This document shows, one piece after another, positions 1 to 8,441 of a stretch of 64,000 bases of DNA. The stretch comes from Mucilaginibacter_A sp964236465 (GTDB lineage Bacteria > Bacteroidota > Bacteroidia > Sphingobacteriales > Sphingobacteriaceae). How positions within the stretch are numbered: position 1 is the stretch's first letter; the number at the start of each line of letters is the position of its first letter. The position numbers and the translations under genes are program-made. The notes beneath the pieces were generated by a model, which worked only from the letters and a program-made list of their open reading frames with translations, searched no databases and was not told the DNA's origin. The stretch is taken from the NCBI GenBank assembly GCA_964236465.1, contig CAXSBZ010000015.1:1-64000 (forward strand). The letters run 5' to 3'.

Positions 1-16
1 AATTAAATCAAAATTT

Positions 17-211
17 ATGAAAATGTCTGCTTTAAAAGTAATGATGGTGGCCGGAGCAATGATGGCTGCAACCTGTTTAACCGTAAATGCTTCTCCGGTA
101 AAAGGAACTCCTGCACCTACCACTCAGGATACCACCAAAAAAATGAAGATGAAACATGGCAAAATGGCCAAAAAAATGAAAATGAAAAAAGATACTACCA
201 GCAAAATGTAG
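17..211 (+). CDS. Small secreted Lys/Met-rich protein
   Basis: A 64-residue protein. Residues 1-25 look like a signal peptide (MKMSALKV, then a hydrophobic Met/Ala stretch ending in NAS). The mature part is short, has no aromatic residues, and is rich in lysine and methionine with repeated KMKM/KMKK runs separated by Thr/Asp. No family with a known function is recognised. The Met/Lys/His composition could bind metal or an acidic polymer, but that is only a guess. An intrinsic terminator follows the stop within 25 bases, so this is the last or only gene of its transcript. The promoter is not visible, as the gene begins 17 bases into the window. Confidence 0.7.
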   Translation: MKMSALKVMMVAGAMMAATCLTVNASPVKGTPAPTTQDTTKKMKMKHGKMAKKMKMKKDTTSKM

Positions 212-232
212 TTATCGGTTTCATTAAAACTT

Positions 233-268
233 AAAAAGAGGACTGGTTTAATTATCAGTCCTCTTTTT
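233..268 (+). terminator. Intrinsic terminator after the small secreted protein
   Basis: A 13-bp perfect inverted repeat (AAAAAGAGGACTG at 233-245 and its complement at 256-268) with a 10-nt loop. The right arm ends in a T run, which is the classic rho-independent form. Confidence 0.85.
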
Positions 269-376
269 TATTTAATCCTTTTTTCAATCTTGATTTTGCA
301 GGGAATGGTTTGTAAGTTGTGGTAATGATCCTCAAATCCGTTTTGCTAATGATAAAGGACGGGTAATTTAACCTGC

Positions 377-388
377 TAAAAACAGTAT
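377..388 (+). repeat. Dispersed motif, class B core
   Basis: TAAAAACAGTAT in the 212-634 gap, which otherwise holds the terminator at 233-268 and the inverted-repeat unit at 474-557. I see no convincing gene in the gap. Confidence 0.6.
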
Positions 389-473
389 GCACAGTAGGTG
401 TAGAAACGGTGTGGGCTGGTTGGGGAAATGGAAAAGCTGGCAGAATGATGTTTGTTATCATGCCGAACTCATT

Positions 474-557
474 TGTCATGCCGAACTTGTTTCGGCATCT
501 CACAGGACAGGCTTATTACTTTTCACGAGGGGTCCTGAAACAAGTTCAGGATGACAA
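474..557. repeat. Intergenic inverted-repeat unit (TGTCATGCCGAAC type)
   Basis: Left arm TGTCATGCCGAACTTGTTTC and right arm GAAACAAGTTCAGGATGACA form a long imperfect hairpin, with a partial extra left arm at 457-470. A diverged unit of the same design lies at 43821-43909. Repeats of this type are common between genes in Sphingobacteriales genomes (general knowledge) and are non-coding. The short reading frames across it are artefacts. Confidence 0.7.
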
Positions 558-634
558 TGCAAAAATTAAAATACAAACCGCCAACCAAACCAGATTTTCG
601 ATAGCTTCGGCATTTAGAAATATTTTCTCTTTAC

Positions 635-3142
635 ATGAAAAAACTAATACTGTTTTTATCAATACTTTTTTGTGTTGATGCGGTGATGGCACAAAAAATC
701 CAGTCGCCAGCTGAGTTTTTAGGTTATAAATTAGGCGATCAGTTTACGCAACATTATCGTTTGGTTGATTATTTCCGATACATCGCCCAAACCTCTAAAA
801 ATGTGAAGCTGACGCAATACGGCACGACCAGCGAAGGCCGGCCGCTGCTGACTGCCTTTATTGCTTCGGATGAAAACATTGGCCGGCTGGAAGACATCCG
901 CCAGAATAACTTGCGGCTAACCGGGTTGGAAAGTGGACAGGGCAGTACGAATTTCCCGGCGATTGTTTGGCTGAGTTACAACATCCACGGCAACGAACCC
1001 AGCTCCAGCGAAGCCGCCATGCAAACGCTTTTTGAGCTGGTTGATCCATCGAATGCAAAAACCAAAAGCTGGTTGAAAAATACGGTTGTGGTAATTGATC
1101 CTTGCCAAAACCCGGATGGCCGCGAGCGTTATGTCAACTTTTATAACCCGATCCATGCCACGCCGCCGGATGCTGACCCAGCCGCGCGCGAACACCGCGA
1201 AACCTGGCCGGGCGGCCGTTACAACCATTATTATTTTGATATGAACCGCGATTGGGCCTGGCAAACACAGCAGGAATCGCAGGAAAAACTGGCCAATTAC
1301 AACAAATGGCTGCCGCAGGTGCATGTAGATTTTCATGAGCAGGGCTACAACTCACCCTATTATTTTGCGCCTGCTGCCGAGCCTTTTCACAGAGATATTA
1401 CGCCTTGGCAGCGCGAATTCCAGGTGCTGGTTGGAAAAAATAACGCCAAATATTTTGACCAAAACGGCTGGCTGTATTTTACCAAATATGAGTTTGATCT
1501 GCTTTATCCCTCTTACGGCGATACGTATCCGCTGTATAACGGCTCCATTGGGATGACTTTTGAGCAGGGCGGGATCAGTGCCGGTTTGGCAGTCAAAACT
1601 TCTTCCGGCGATACGCTGACCTTGGCTGATCGTGTGGCACATCACCTGGCAACCAGCTTGAGCACGGTAGAGATTTCTTCGGAAAACACGGCAAAACTAA
1701 TGCAGCATTTCAAGGAGTTTTATGATCGGGCGAGAAACAATCCGCCGGGAGATTTTAAAACTTATGTGATCAAAAATGAGAACCCGGATAAGCTGAAAGC
1801 ACTCGCAAAATTGTTCGATAAAAACAGTATCCGTTACGGTTTTGGCGGAAGCTCGGCAGCAAACGGCTTCAATTATTTCAGCGGGAAAAACGAGAAGTTT
1901 AATGTTGATGCAAAAGATATGATCGTAAATGCCGCGCAATCCAAAGGCATCTTGCTGCATGTGCTGATGGAGCCGAAAACTTTTATGAGCGATTCGGTAA
2001 CGTATGACATCACGGCCTGGTCGCTGCCGTACGTTTACGGGCTGAAAACTTATGGCCTAAAAGAAGCATTGAAACCGGCATCGGCCATGATGAAACCAGC
2101 TGAAAATAATTACACTACCAGCAGCGGCACGTATGCTTATCTAACTAAATGGAAATCCATGGAAGACGTGAAGTTTCTGGCGGCGCTGCTTAAAAACAAA
2201 GTAAAAGTGCGTTTTACAGAACAAAATTTTTCTGCTTCCGGGAAAAACTTTGCGCCGGGTTCGCTCATCATCACGCGCGCGGGAAACTCGGAACTGAAAC
2301 GGTTTGATGAAGCGGTTTTATCAGCTGCGAAAACTTTTGACCGCAGCTTGACGCCGCTAAAATCTGGCTTTGTGGACAAGGGAAATGATCTGGGTTCGGG
2401 TTATATTCACGTCATCAACCAGCCCAAAATCATGATTGCCAGCGGTGAGGAAGTTTTTGCTTCTGCTTTGGGCGAGGTTTGGTTTTACTTTGAAAAAGAG
2501 CTGCATTATCCGGTTACGCTTATCAACACAAAAGATTTGAACCGTGTAAAATGGACGGATTATGATGTGGCGATTTTTCCGGATGGATCTTACAACGATT
2601 TGCCGGCGGAAGATTTGCAAAACTGGGTAAGCAAAGGCGGCAAACTGATTTTGATGGAGAATGCTGTTACAAAAATAGCTGGTAAAAAAGGCTTCAACAT
2701 CAAACTGAAAGAAGATAAAAAACCGGATGCGGATGCGAAATCAACTTCCAAAAAAAATATTTACGCTGATGTAAAACCTTTTGGAAGCCGCGAGCGGACC
2801 GAAATCAGCGAAAACATTGCCGGTGCTATTTATAAAGTACAGCTTGACAACACGCATCCGCTTGGTTTTGGCTTTGCCAATCAATACTTCAGCCTGAAAC
2901 AAGACGATAAAGTTTACGAGTTTTTGGAAGATGGCTGGAATGTGGGCACGATCCGCAAAAATAGTTACGTAGCTGGTTTTGCCGGGCAAAAAGCCAAAGC
3001 ACATTTGCAGGATGGGTTACTTTTTGGCGTGCAGAATTTGGGCCGCGGCACAGTTGTTTACCTGGCCGACGACCCATTGTTCCGCAGCTTTTGGGAAAAC
3101 GGAAAACTGCTTTTTGGCAATGCTGTTTTTATGGTGCAATAA
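635..3142 (+). CDS. M14-family zinc carboxypeptidase, secreted
   Basis: An 835-residue protein with a signal peptide (residues 1-20, MKKLILFLSILF...AQ). The M14 domain shows the zinc-binding HxxE as HGNE (His118, Glu121), then NPDGRERY, a DMNRDW segment, and DFHEQG, which probably carries the third zinc ligand. The C-terminal half (about residues 500-835) is a long extension ending in a DDPLFRSFWENGK segment, as in the large Bacteroidota M14 proteins. It probably degrades peptides in the periplasm or outside the cell. The signal-peptide codons contain a class B motif (647-660). Further motif copies lie at 1817-1830, 2058-2069 (class A core) and 3120-3131. It converges with the next gene without a gap. 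The substrate is unknown. Confidence 0.88.
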   Translation: MKKLILFLSILFCVDAVMAQKIQSPAEFLGYKLGDQFTQHYRLVDYFRYIAQTSKNVKLTQYGTTSEGRPLLTAFIASDENIGRLEDIRQNNLRLTGLESGQGSTNFPAIVWLSYNIHGNEPSSSEAAMQTLFELVDPSNAKTKSWLKNTVVVIDPCQNPDGRERYVNFYNPIHATPPDADPAAREHRETWPGGRYNHYYFDMNRDWAWQTQQESQEKLANYNKWLPQVHVDFHEQGYNSPYYFAPAAEPFHRDITPWQREFQVLVGKNNAKYFDQNGWLYFTKYEFDLLYPSYGDTYPLYNGSIGMTFEQGGISAGLAVKTSSGDTLTLADRVAHHLATSLSTVEISSENTAKLMQHFKEFYDRARNNPPGDFKTYVIKNENPDKLKALAKLFDKNSIRYGFGGSSAANGFNYFSGKNEKFNVDAKDMIVNAAQSKGILLHVLMEPKTFMSDSVTYDITAWSLPYVYGLKTYGLKEALKPASAMMKPAENNYTTSSGTYAYLTKWKSMEDVKFLAALLKNKVKVRFTEQNFSASGKNFAPGSLIITRAGNSELKRFDEAVLSAAKTFDRSLTPLKSGFVDKGNDLGSGYIHVINQPKIMIASGEEVFASALGEVWFYFEKELHYPVTLINTKDLNRVKWTDYDVAIFPDGSYNDLPAEDLQNWVSKGGKLILMENAVTKIAGKKGFNIKLKEDKKPDADAKSTSKKNIYADVKPFGSRERTEISENIAGAIYKVQLDNTHPLGFGFANQYFSLKQDDKVYEFLEDGWNVGTIRKNSYVAGFAGQKAKAHLQDGLLFGVQNLGRGTVVYLADDPLFRSFWENGKLLFGNAVFMVQ

Positions 3143-5596
3143 TTAGCCTCCGCTTTTTACCCGGTTTTTCTCAGCATCCGCGCCGCTGTTGTGGCGGCGG
3201 GTTGGTGCCAATTTGCTGTTGCCAAAGTTGTAAGTCAGCGTGAGTAAAGCTACGCGCGAATCCCGTTTTTGGTAAACAACGATATTGGTATTTTGATAAT
3301 TGCTGGTTAGGTTGTTGGTGCGCGTATTAAAAATGTCACTCACCGAAAACTTCAGGTTTGCTTTTTTATTGGCGAAAGATTTACTCAAACCGGCATCAAC
3401 GGCATATTGAGGTTTGATGTTGAAAACACCGTAAACCAGCGGCGATTGGTAATCACCGGAAAGTTCAGCCTTAAAGCCTTTTCCGAAAGTAAAAGTTTGT
3501 AAAGCTTTGGCCTGGAAAGCAGCACGGCCTTTATTTAAGTTGCCGCCAAGTAATGAGTCCGACTTAAACCCTAAGTAAAAACCATTGAAGTTTAAGTTGC
3601 CCGTCCACCATTTAGCAAAGGTAAAAGGCGCATTAATGTTGATGTTGTAAGAATTTTGTTTCTGTAAATTAAGCTGGGTAACATAAGTGGCTTTGTTTAC
3701 CGTTTGGATCACTTCTGTTGCTACGTCGCGGGTATGGCTATAGCCTAAACTTACGTTGATGGTTTTGTTATAAGTATAATTCAGCTCGAAAGACTGCGTG
3801 TATTGCGGTTTCAAAAACGGGTTGCCCTGGCTGTAAGTATATTGGTCCAGGTAATAAACAAACGGGTTGAGATTATCGTAGCTCGGGCGGTCAATCCTGC
3901 GGCTGTAGGTAAAACCAACATCGTTTTTAGCATTGATACTCTCCTGCAAAAACAAGCTCGGAAAAAAGTTCAGATAGTTACGGTCAACCACTTGGCTTCT
4001 GGTAACCAGGTTTCCGTTAGAACTGGTATTTTCTGCCCGCAAACCAACCTGTACTGAGAGCTTTTTAAACGTATGGCTTAAATTAAGATAAGCCGCGCTG
4101 ATTTTTTCGGTATAAACAAAGCGGTTGGTCCTGGATGTATCATTGAGGTAACCACTGCTGCCGGAAAGTTTTTGCGCCTGCAAATCATTATCCGTTTGTA
4201 CATCGCTTAGTTTGATACCGGCTTCCAGTTTGCCAATTTTTTTGATGTTTTTAGTGTAATTTGCTTTGCCGGTTTTGATGTTGATTACGGATGGTGCTTG
4301 GTTGCGCAGCGATAAAGGTGTACGTTGGATATTTCCATCGGCCAGAAAGAAATCGGTATTGTATTGTGCAATGTTGTTGTTGTTGAATTTAGAGTAATCC
4401 AAATCGATAGCCAGTTCCTGCCCGGCAGTATCCAGCTGCAAGCGGTCATTCAAATTAAAAGCGAAGTTTTTATACGTTTGGTGCAGGTTTGAATAGGTTT
4501 TCTGCAAAGAATCTGTAATGCCTTCATGAGCGCCAATCTGGGTGTTGGCTATGTTGTTGTTTTGTTCACCATTAAAATAGCCGTTTACTACAAAGCCAAT
4601 AGTATGCTTTTTGGTGATGTCATAGTCCGTACCAAAGCGGTAATTGTTGTAATAGTTCGTTTCGGGCATAAAAGTTTTCTGGCTGAAATAAGTAGTATTA
4701 TTTCCGCTGCCTACTACCCGGTCGATATTCAAGTTATTGTACTGTTGGCGGTTGCCATGATCGTACGAACCGAAAAAGTTAAATTTTCCTTCTTTGTGGT
4801 TCAGCGTAAGCGATTCGTTGGTTCTGGGGTAAGCACCATATCCGGCACCCAAAATCAAGCTACCGTTGGTGCCCGAAGCGCGATTTTTTTTCATTTTAAT
4901 ATTGATGATTCCCGAGTTTCCGGCTGCATCATATTTGGCAGAAGGGTTGGTAATGATCTCGATGGATTGGATCGAATTGCCATCCGTAGAACGCAGCAAA
5001 GTAGCCAGCTGTGCTGAGGAAAGATAAGTCAGTTTGCCATCAATCATCACCGTAACACCTTGTTTACCTTTCAGGCTGATGTTGTCGTCTTTATCCAAAG
5101 TAACGCCGGGTGCTTTCTGCAAAATTTCCAGTGCGTTGTTGCCTGCCGCCAGCACGCTGTTTTCTACATTCAGCACGGTCCGGTCAATTTTATGTTCAAT
5201 CAGCGGCTTTTGCGCCACAATGGATACGCCTTTCAGTTGCTGTTCTCCGGCTGCCAATACCAATTTTTCTATGGTAAAAGAAGCATCGGTTGCGCTGATG
5301 GTAAATGGTTTGGAAAATGCTTTTTTATAAGAGATCACACTAACGGAAACCAAATAACTGCCTGCCGAAATGCCGGAGATTTGATAATGGCCTTTGCCAT
5401 CCGTTAAAGTTCCTTTCACTAAGGAAGAATCTTTGGCTTTCAGCAAACTCACGGTGGCATAATCAAGGGACTTTTGCTGTTGATCAACTATAAAACCGGA
5501 AACCATACCATTGCCTTTGGTTTGTGCTGATAGCCTGCTTCCTACCAAAAAAAGTAGTGCTAAAAGAAGCATCGAGAAAGTAAATTTTTTGTTCAT
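3143..5596 (-). CDS. TonB-dependent outer-membrane receptor, beta-barrel family
   Basis: A receptor of about 817 residues. I place the start at the ATG at 5594-5596, which gives a normal signal peptide (MNKKFTFSMLLLALLF...SAQ). The longer frame to 5698 adds an unlikely leader. An N-terminal carboxypeptidase-regulatory-like domain (VSGFIVDQQQKSLDYATVSL) is followed by a plug (VMIDGKLTYLSS; IQSIEIITNPSAKYDAAGNSGIINIKMKK) and a long C-terminal barrel, matching the 'outer membrane beta-barrel' receptors related to TonB-dependent transporters. No SusD partner is next to it, so it is not a classical polysaccharide importer. The ligand is unknown. The stop codon abuts the convergent M14 gene. Confidence 0.85.
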   Translation of the reverse strand: MNKKFTFSMLLLALLFLVGSRLSAQTKGNGMVSGFIVDQQQKSLDYATVSLLKAKDSSLVKGTLTDGKGHYQISGISAGSYLVSVSVISYKKAFSKPFTISATDASFTIEKLVLAAGEQQLKGVSIVAQKPLIEHKIDRTVLNVENSVLAAGNNALEILQKAPGVTLDKDDNISLKGKQGVTVMIDGKLTYLSSAQLATLLRSTDGNSIQSIEIITNPSAKYDAAGNSGIINIKMKKNRASGTNGSLILGAGYGAYPRTNESLTLNHKEGKFNFFGSYDHGNRQQYNNLNIDRVVGSGNNTTYFSQKTFMPETNYYNNYRFGTDYDITKKHTIGFVVNGYFNGEQNNNIANTQIGAHEGITDSLQKTYSNLHQTYKNFAFNLNDRLQLDTAGQELAIDLDYSKFNNNNIAQYNTDFFLADGNIQRTPLSLRNQAPSVINIKTGKANYTKNIKKIGKLEAGIKLSDVQTDNDLQAQKLSGSSGYLNDTSRTNRFVYTEKISAAYLNLSHTFKKLSVQVGLRAENTSSNGNLVTRSQVVDRNYLNFFPSLFLQESINAKNDVGFTYSRRIDRPSYDNLNPFVYYLDQYTYSQGNPFLKPQYTQSFELNYTYNKTINVSLGYSHTRDVATEVIQTVNKATYVTQLNLQKQNSYNININAPFTFAKWWTGNLNFNGFYLGFKSDSLLGGNLNKGRAAFQAKALQTFTFGKGFKAELSGDYQSPLVYGVFNIKPQYAVDAGLSKSFANKKANLKFSVSDIFNTRTNNLTSNYQNTNIVVYQKRDSRVALLTLTYNFGNSKLAPTRRHNSGADAEKNRVKSGG

Positions 5597-5787
5597 GTCT
5601 GTAAAATTGGGGGCAAAAAGATTCTTGTTAAGAAAAAATCTTCTTTTTTTAACTATTTGTAAACCAGAATATTGATTAAGGTTTGAGCTGCCACTCAAAC
5701 CTGTGTATCCGTTTATCCGTGGTAGTTATGGGTAAGATGCTGGAAGTAGTGGTTTGGTTACAAAAATGTTGAAATTTTTTTTGAGGT

Positions 5788-6002
5788 GATAAAAGAAGCA
5801 TTGGTTTTTAGTTGTCATCTCGACTGTAAGGAGAGATCTTCTTTAAAATTGCATACTCATCTTGTTGAAAGAAGATTTCTCCCTGCGGATCGAAATGACA
5901 ATGCGGCAAACGGCAAACTTCAATGCTTAATTTCCGCCTGATGCTTTTTGTAAGTTCGATTGTAAGGAAAGGTCTCCGTTAAATAACAATGCTTCTTTTA
6001 TC
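5788..6002. repeat. Composite repeat: class A motif pair around an inverted repeat
   Basis: A class A motif (GATAAAAGAAGCAT, 5788-5801) and its inverted partner (5989-6002) bracket an imperfect inverted repeat at 5813-5901 with arms TGTCATCTCGACTG and GATCGAAATGACA and inner AGATCTTCTTT / AAAGAAGATTT. The same layout recurs at 29391-29551. The 5597-6038 gap has no visible gene. Confidence 0.7.
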
Positions 6003-6038
6003 GGGCAAAAATTGGTAATGCTAAAAAATAACGAAGCT

Positions 6039-7664
6039 TTATTGCCCGCTTCCTTCCTGATGCTTGCTGCTGTCTTTCAGGCAAACCAAACCGGTTTCAG
6101 TCATTTTGTAGTTTGCAAATTGATGATTTCCGTTTTTATCATCGTGATAACAATCGTACAGATCCACATCGCGCAAAATAAAATTCAAGCTTTCATCAAT
6201 CGTTATAATCGAATTTACAGGAAGTTTTAGCGTAACATCAATTTTTTGATCGCGCCACAATGCTCTTTTTACCGGCACTAATTTGCGGTCAAACTTGATC
6301 ACCGTATCCTGCTGCGTAAAATGGTAAAAAGTGTTTCGGGCGTTGCGCAAAGCGTCCTGGTAGTTTGCCCCTTTTGCACGATAAGATTCTACCACAGAAG
6401 GAAATTCATTTTCACTTTTTTCGATGTAAAGCCGTACGTTTTCCGGGCTTAGGTCGCTGTCGTTTTCATCGTTTGTGTTCACAATAATGCGGTTGGCAAA
6501 ATCATCTTTTTTGATGCCCAGCGTTGTGCTGTCTTCCTTCGTCAATATTTTTGCGTTGTTTATGCTGAGAAAATAATGCTGATTGGCTGTTTGCATCACA
6601 TCCGTATTTTGGCTGAAGTTGGCTTCGTACCTAAAATCGCCCGCTATTTTGGTGGTGTAATAAACCACCGTGCTCAATGCTGCAATCCAGCCGATCAGTA
6701 AAATAAAGCCGAACGACCGACCGAAAACATTCCTCAAAAAAACAATTCGGATGGTAAATAAAATCAATCCTAACAAAGGAATGGCGCAAACCAAAAACCC
6801 ACACAGATATAACACGTTGCTAAACTGGTAGTTAACGATGTTGAAAGGTGAAAAACCATGTACAAACATAGATTGGTTGGCCGAAAAAGCAACAATAGCC
6901 ACCAGCAACGCAACAATGGCAAATGCGCAAACGAGGCAAATCAGTACGGCAACAATTTTCAGAATGATTTTGCCGCTACCGCCTAAAAAATGCTGAAGAA
7001 GCAAAAAAAATTCGCCGATAAAATCCCGGATTTTGTATAAAAAGGGTTTGGCTTCGCGGTTGGCGTTGGACAAAGACTGGCGCAAGTTTTTCAGTTCTTC
7101 ATCAAAATTGCGTTTAAACCCTTGCAGATCAGCTTTTTCGCCTTTCATAGCCATTCTTTCCGTACGTGTATTTGCCCTTGGGATAATTGCCCACAAGATG
7201 ATATAAATCAGCAAGCCGCTGCCTGCGCCAAAAATAGCCAACACAAAAGCCAGCCTGATCCAAACGGCTTCAACACCAAAATAGTTGGCAATGCCGGCCG
7301 CAACGCCGCCGATCAAATGGTCTTCTGGATCACGGAATAAGCGGCGTTCGGTATAACTATCAGAAAAAGGAGGGGTAAAAGAAGTATCCGTGCTGGCTTC
7401 GGTAGAAAAATCCTCGATCGTGCCCATTTGTAAGATAACGGTGGAAACATCGGCAGTTACAATTACCTGTTTGCCTTCGTTTTTAAGCAGGTCAGAAAAC
7501 ATTTCGGCAATGCGGTTCTCGATATCGGTTGTAATTTCCAGGCTGTCGTCTGTACCGGCAAAATGCTTTTTGATGCCCGTCATATAGCTTTTGAGCACGT
7601 CGTAGGCATCTTCTTCAATATGGAAAATGATGCCGTTTATATTGATGATAATTGTTTTGTTCAT
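6039..7664 (-). CDS. PspC-domain membrane protein
   Basis: A 541-residue membrane protein. An N-terminal segment of about 100 residues (MNKTIIININGIIF...) precedes a PspC domain at about residues 106-165 (RRLFRDPEDHLIGGVAAG, then a hydrophobic helix ending LWAIIPRA). Three or more further membrane segments follow between residues 215 and 340, and a soluble C-terminal part of about 190 residues completes it. PspC proteins belong to envelope-stress (phage-shock) responses, but this long form is typical of Bacteroidota and its job is not established. It starts 16 bases after the padR stop and is almost certainly co-transcribed. A near class A motif (TAAAAGAAGTAT) sits inside at 7376-7387. Confidence 0.85.
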   Translation of the reverse strand: MNKTIIININGIIFHIEEDAYDVLKSYMTGIKKHFAGTDDSLEITTDIENRIAEMFSDLLKNEGKQVIVTADVSTVILQMGTIEDFSTEASTDTSFTPPFSDSYTERRLFRDPEDHLIGGVAAGIANYFGVEAVWIRLAFVLAIFGAGSGLLIYIILWAIIPRANTRTERMAMKGEKADLQGFKRNFDEELKNLRQSLSNANREAKPFLYKIRDFIGEFFLLLQHFLGGSGKIILKIVAVLICLVCAFAIVALLVAIVAFSANQSMFVHGFSPFNIVNYQFSNVLYLCGFLVCAIPLLGLILFTIRIVFLRNVFGRSFGFILLIGWIAALSTVVYYTTKIAGDFRYEANFSQNTDVMQTANQHYFLSINNAKILTKEDSTTLGIKKDDFANRIIVNTNDENDSDLSPENVRLYIEKSENEFPSVVESYRAKGANYQDALRNARNTFYHFTQQDTVIKFDRKLVPVKRALWRDQKIDVTLKLPVNSIITIDESLNFILRDVDLYDCYHDDKNGNHQFANYKMTETGLVCLKDSSKHQEGSGQ

Positions 7665-7680
7665 GGCTGATAGGTGAGGG

Positions 7681-8022
7681 TTATAAGGTATTGTTTCTGT
7701 TTTTGATGGAAATTTCTACCGCGAAAGATAGTTCCTGCCAGGTTTTATCCAGCTGTTGCAGCAGCACCAAACCTTCGGGTGTGAGCTGGTAATACTTCCT
7801 GGGTGGCCCGGAAGTGGATTCTACCCAGTTGTAACTAAGCAGGCCATTGTTTTTAAGGCGGGTAAGCAGCGGATATAAAGTGCCTTCTACTACCAAAAGC
7901 TTGGCCGCTTTCAGTTCAGCAATAATATCTGAGGCATAAATTTCCCCGCGAGAAATGATGGTCAGGATACAGTACTCCAGTATGCCTTTCCTCATTTGCG
8001 TTTGCGTATTTTCCAAAATCAT
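7681..8022 (-). CDS. PadR-family transcriptional regulator
   Basis: About 113 residues from the ATG at 8020-8022 (MILENTQTQMRKG); the frame to 8058 only adds an unlikely 12-residue leader. The winged-helix PadR core is clear: GILEYCILTIISRGEIYASDII, VVEGTLYPLLTRLKNNGLL, and a C-terminal GPPRKYYQLTPEG wing. PadR proteins of this small type repress their neighbours and usually respond to small molecules or membrane stress. Being first in a two-gene operon with the PspC protein suggests it regulates that operon, itself included. Confidence 0.9.
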   Translation of the reverse strand: MILENTQTQMRKGILEYCILTIISRGEIYASDIIAELKAAKLLVVEGTLYPLLTRLKNNGLLSYNWVESTSGPPRKYYQLTPEGLVLLQQLDKTWQELSFAVEISIKNRNNTL

Positions 8023-8136
8023 ATTGCAAAGATATATGTTTAGGAATGTACTATGCAATAGCAGGTACTAAAATAATGAAATATATTTATTTGATTAAAT
8101 ACCAGATTTGAAAAAAAGAGAGGGAACAGTGTTTAC

Positions 8137-8150
8137 ATGCTTCTTTTATG
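8137..8150 (-). repeat. Dispersed motif, class A, plus a near-match
   Basis: ATGCTTCTTTTATG at 8137-8150, with a degenerate inverted partner TAAAAGGAGTAT at 8209-8220. Both lie in the 8023-8441 gap between the padR start and the SusC gene, which otherwise holds only the susC promoter. Confidence 0.6.
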
Positions 8151-8385
8151 CCATATATTTAGTAAGCAGCAGGTATTGCTACAAAATACAAACCCAAAAT
8201 TATAGGGGTAAAAGGAGTATTGTTTAACCTTATCATAATGTTTCATTTATTTAATTCTGACTATTGCCAGTTTTAAATATATTTCAGAATAAAATAAGAA
8301 TGAGCTTATGTGAAAGTGAAATTAAAATGGTTATTGAATCAATAATTGCTGTAATTCTTAATTTTTTGCCTTTTTCTTAAAAATG

Positions 8386-8416
8386 TTTGATTAATAACAG
8401 GTTTTTTCTACCTTTC
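8386..8416 (+). promoter_or_regulatory. Bacteroidota-type promoter of the first susC
   Basis: A TTTG box (8386-8389), then 19 bases, then TACCTTTC (8409-8416). This fits the Bacteroidota consensus TTTG-N19-TAnnTTTG with one mismatch, and lies 26 bases before the susC start. Confidence 0.6.
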
Positions 8417-8441
8417 AAAACAAATTAACTAAAACAGTACA

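Noticed and set aside
255..678. Short reading frames in the 212-634 gap
   Set aside because: They run through terminator and inverted-repeat DNA and have no codon or motif support.
4526..5330. Long plus-strand frames across the TonB-receptor gene
   Set aside because: Shadow frames of a clear coding gene on the other strand.
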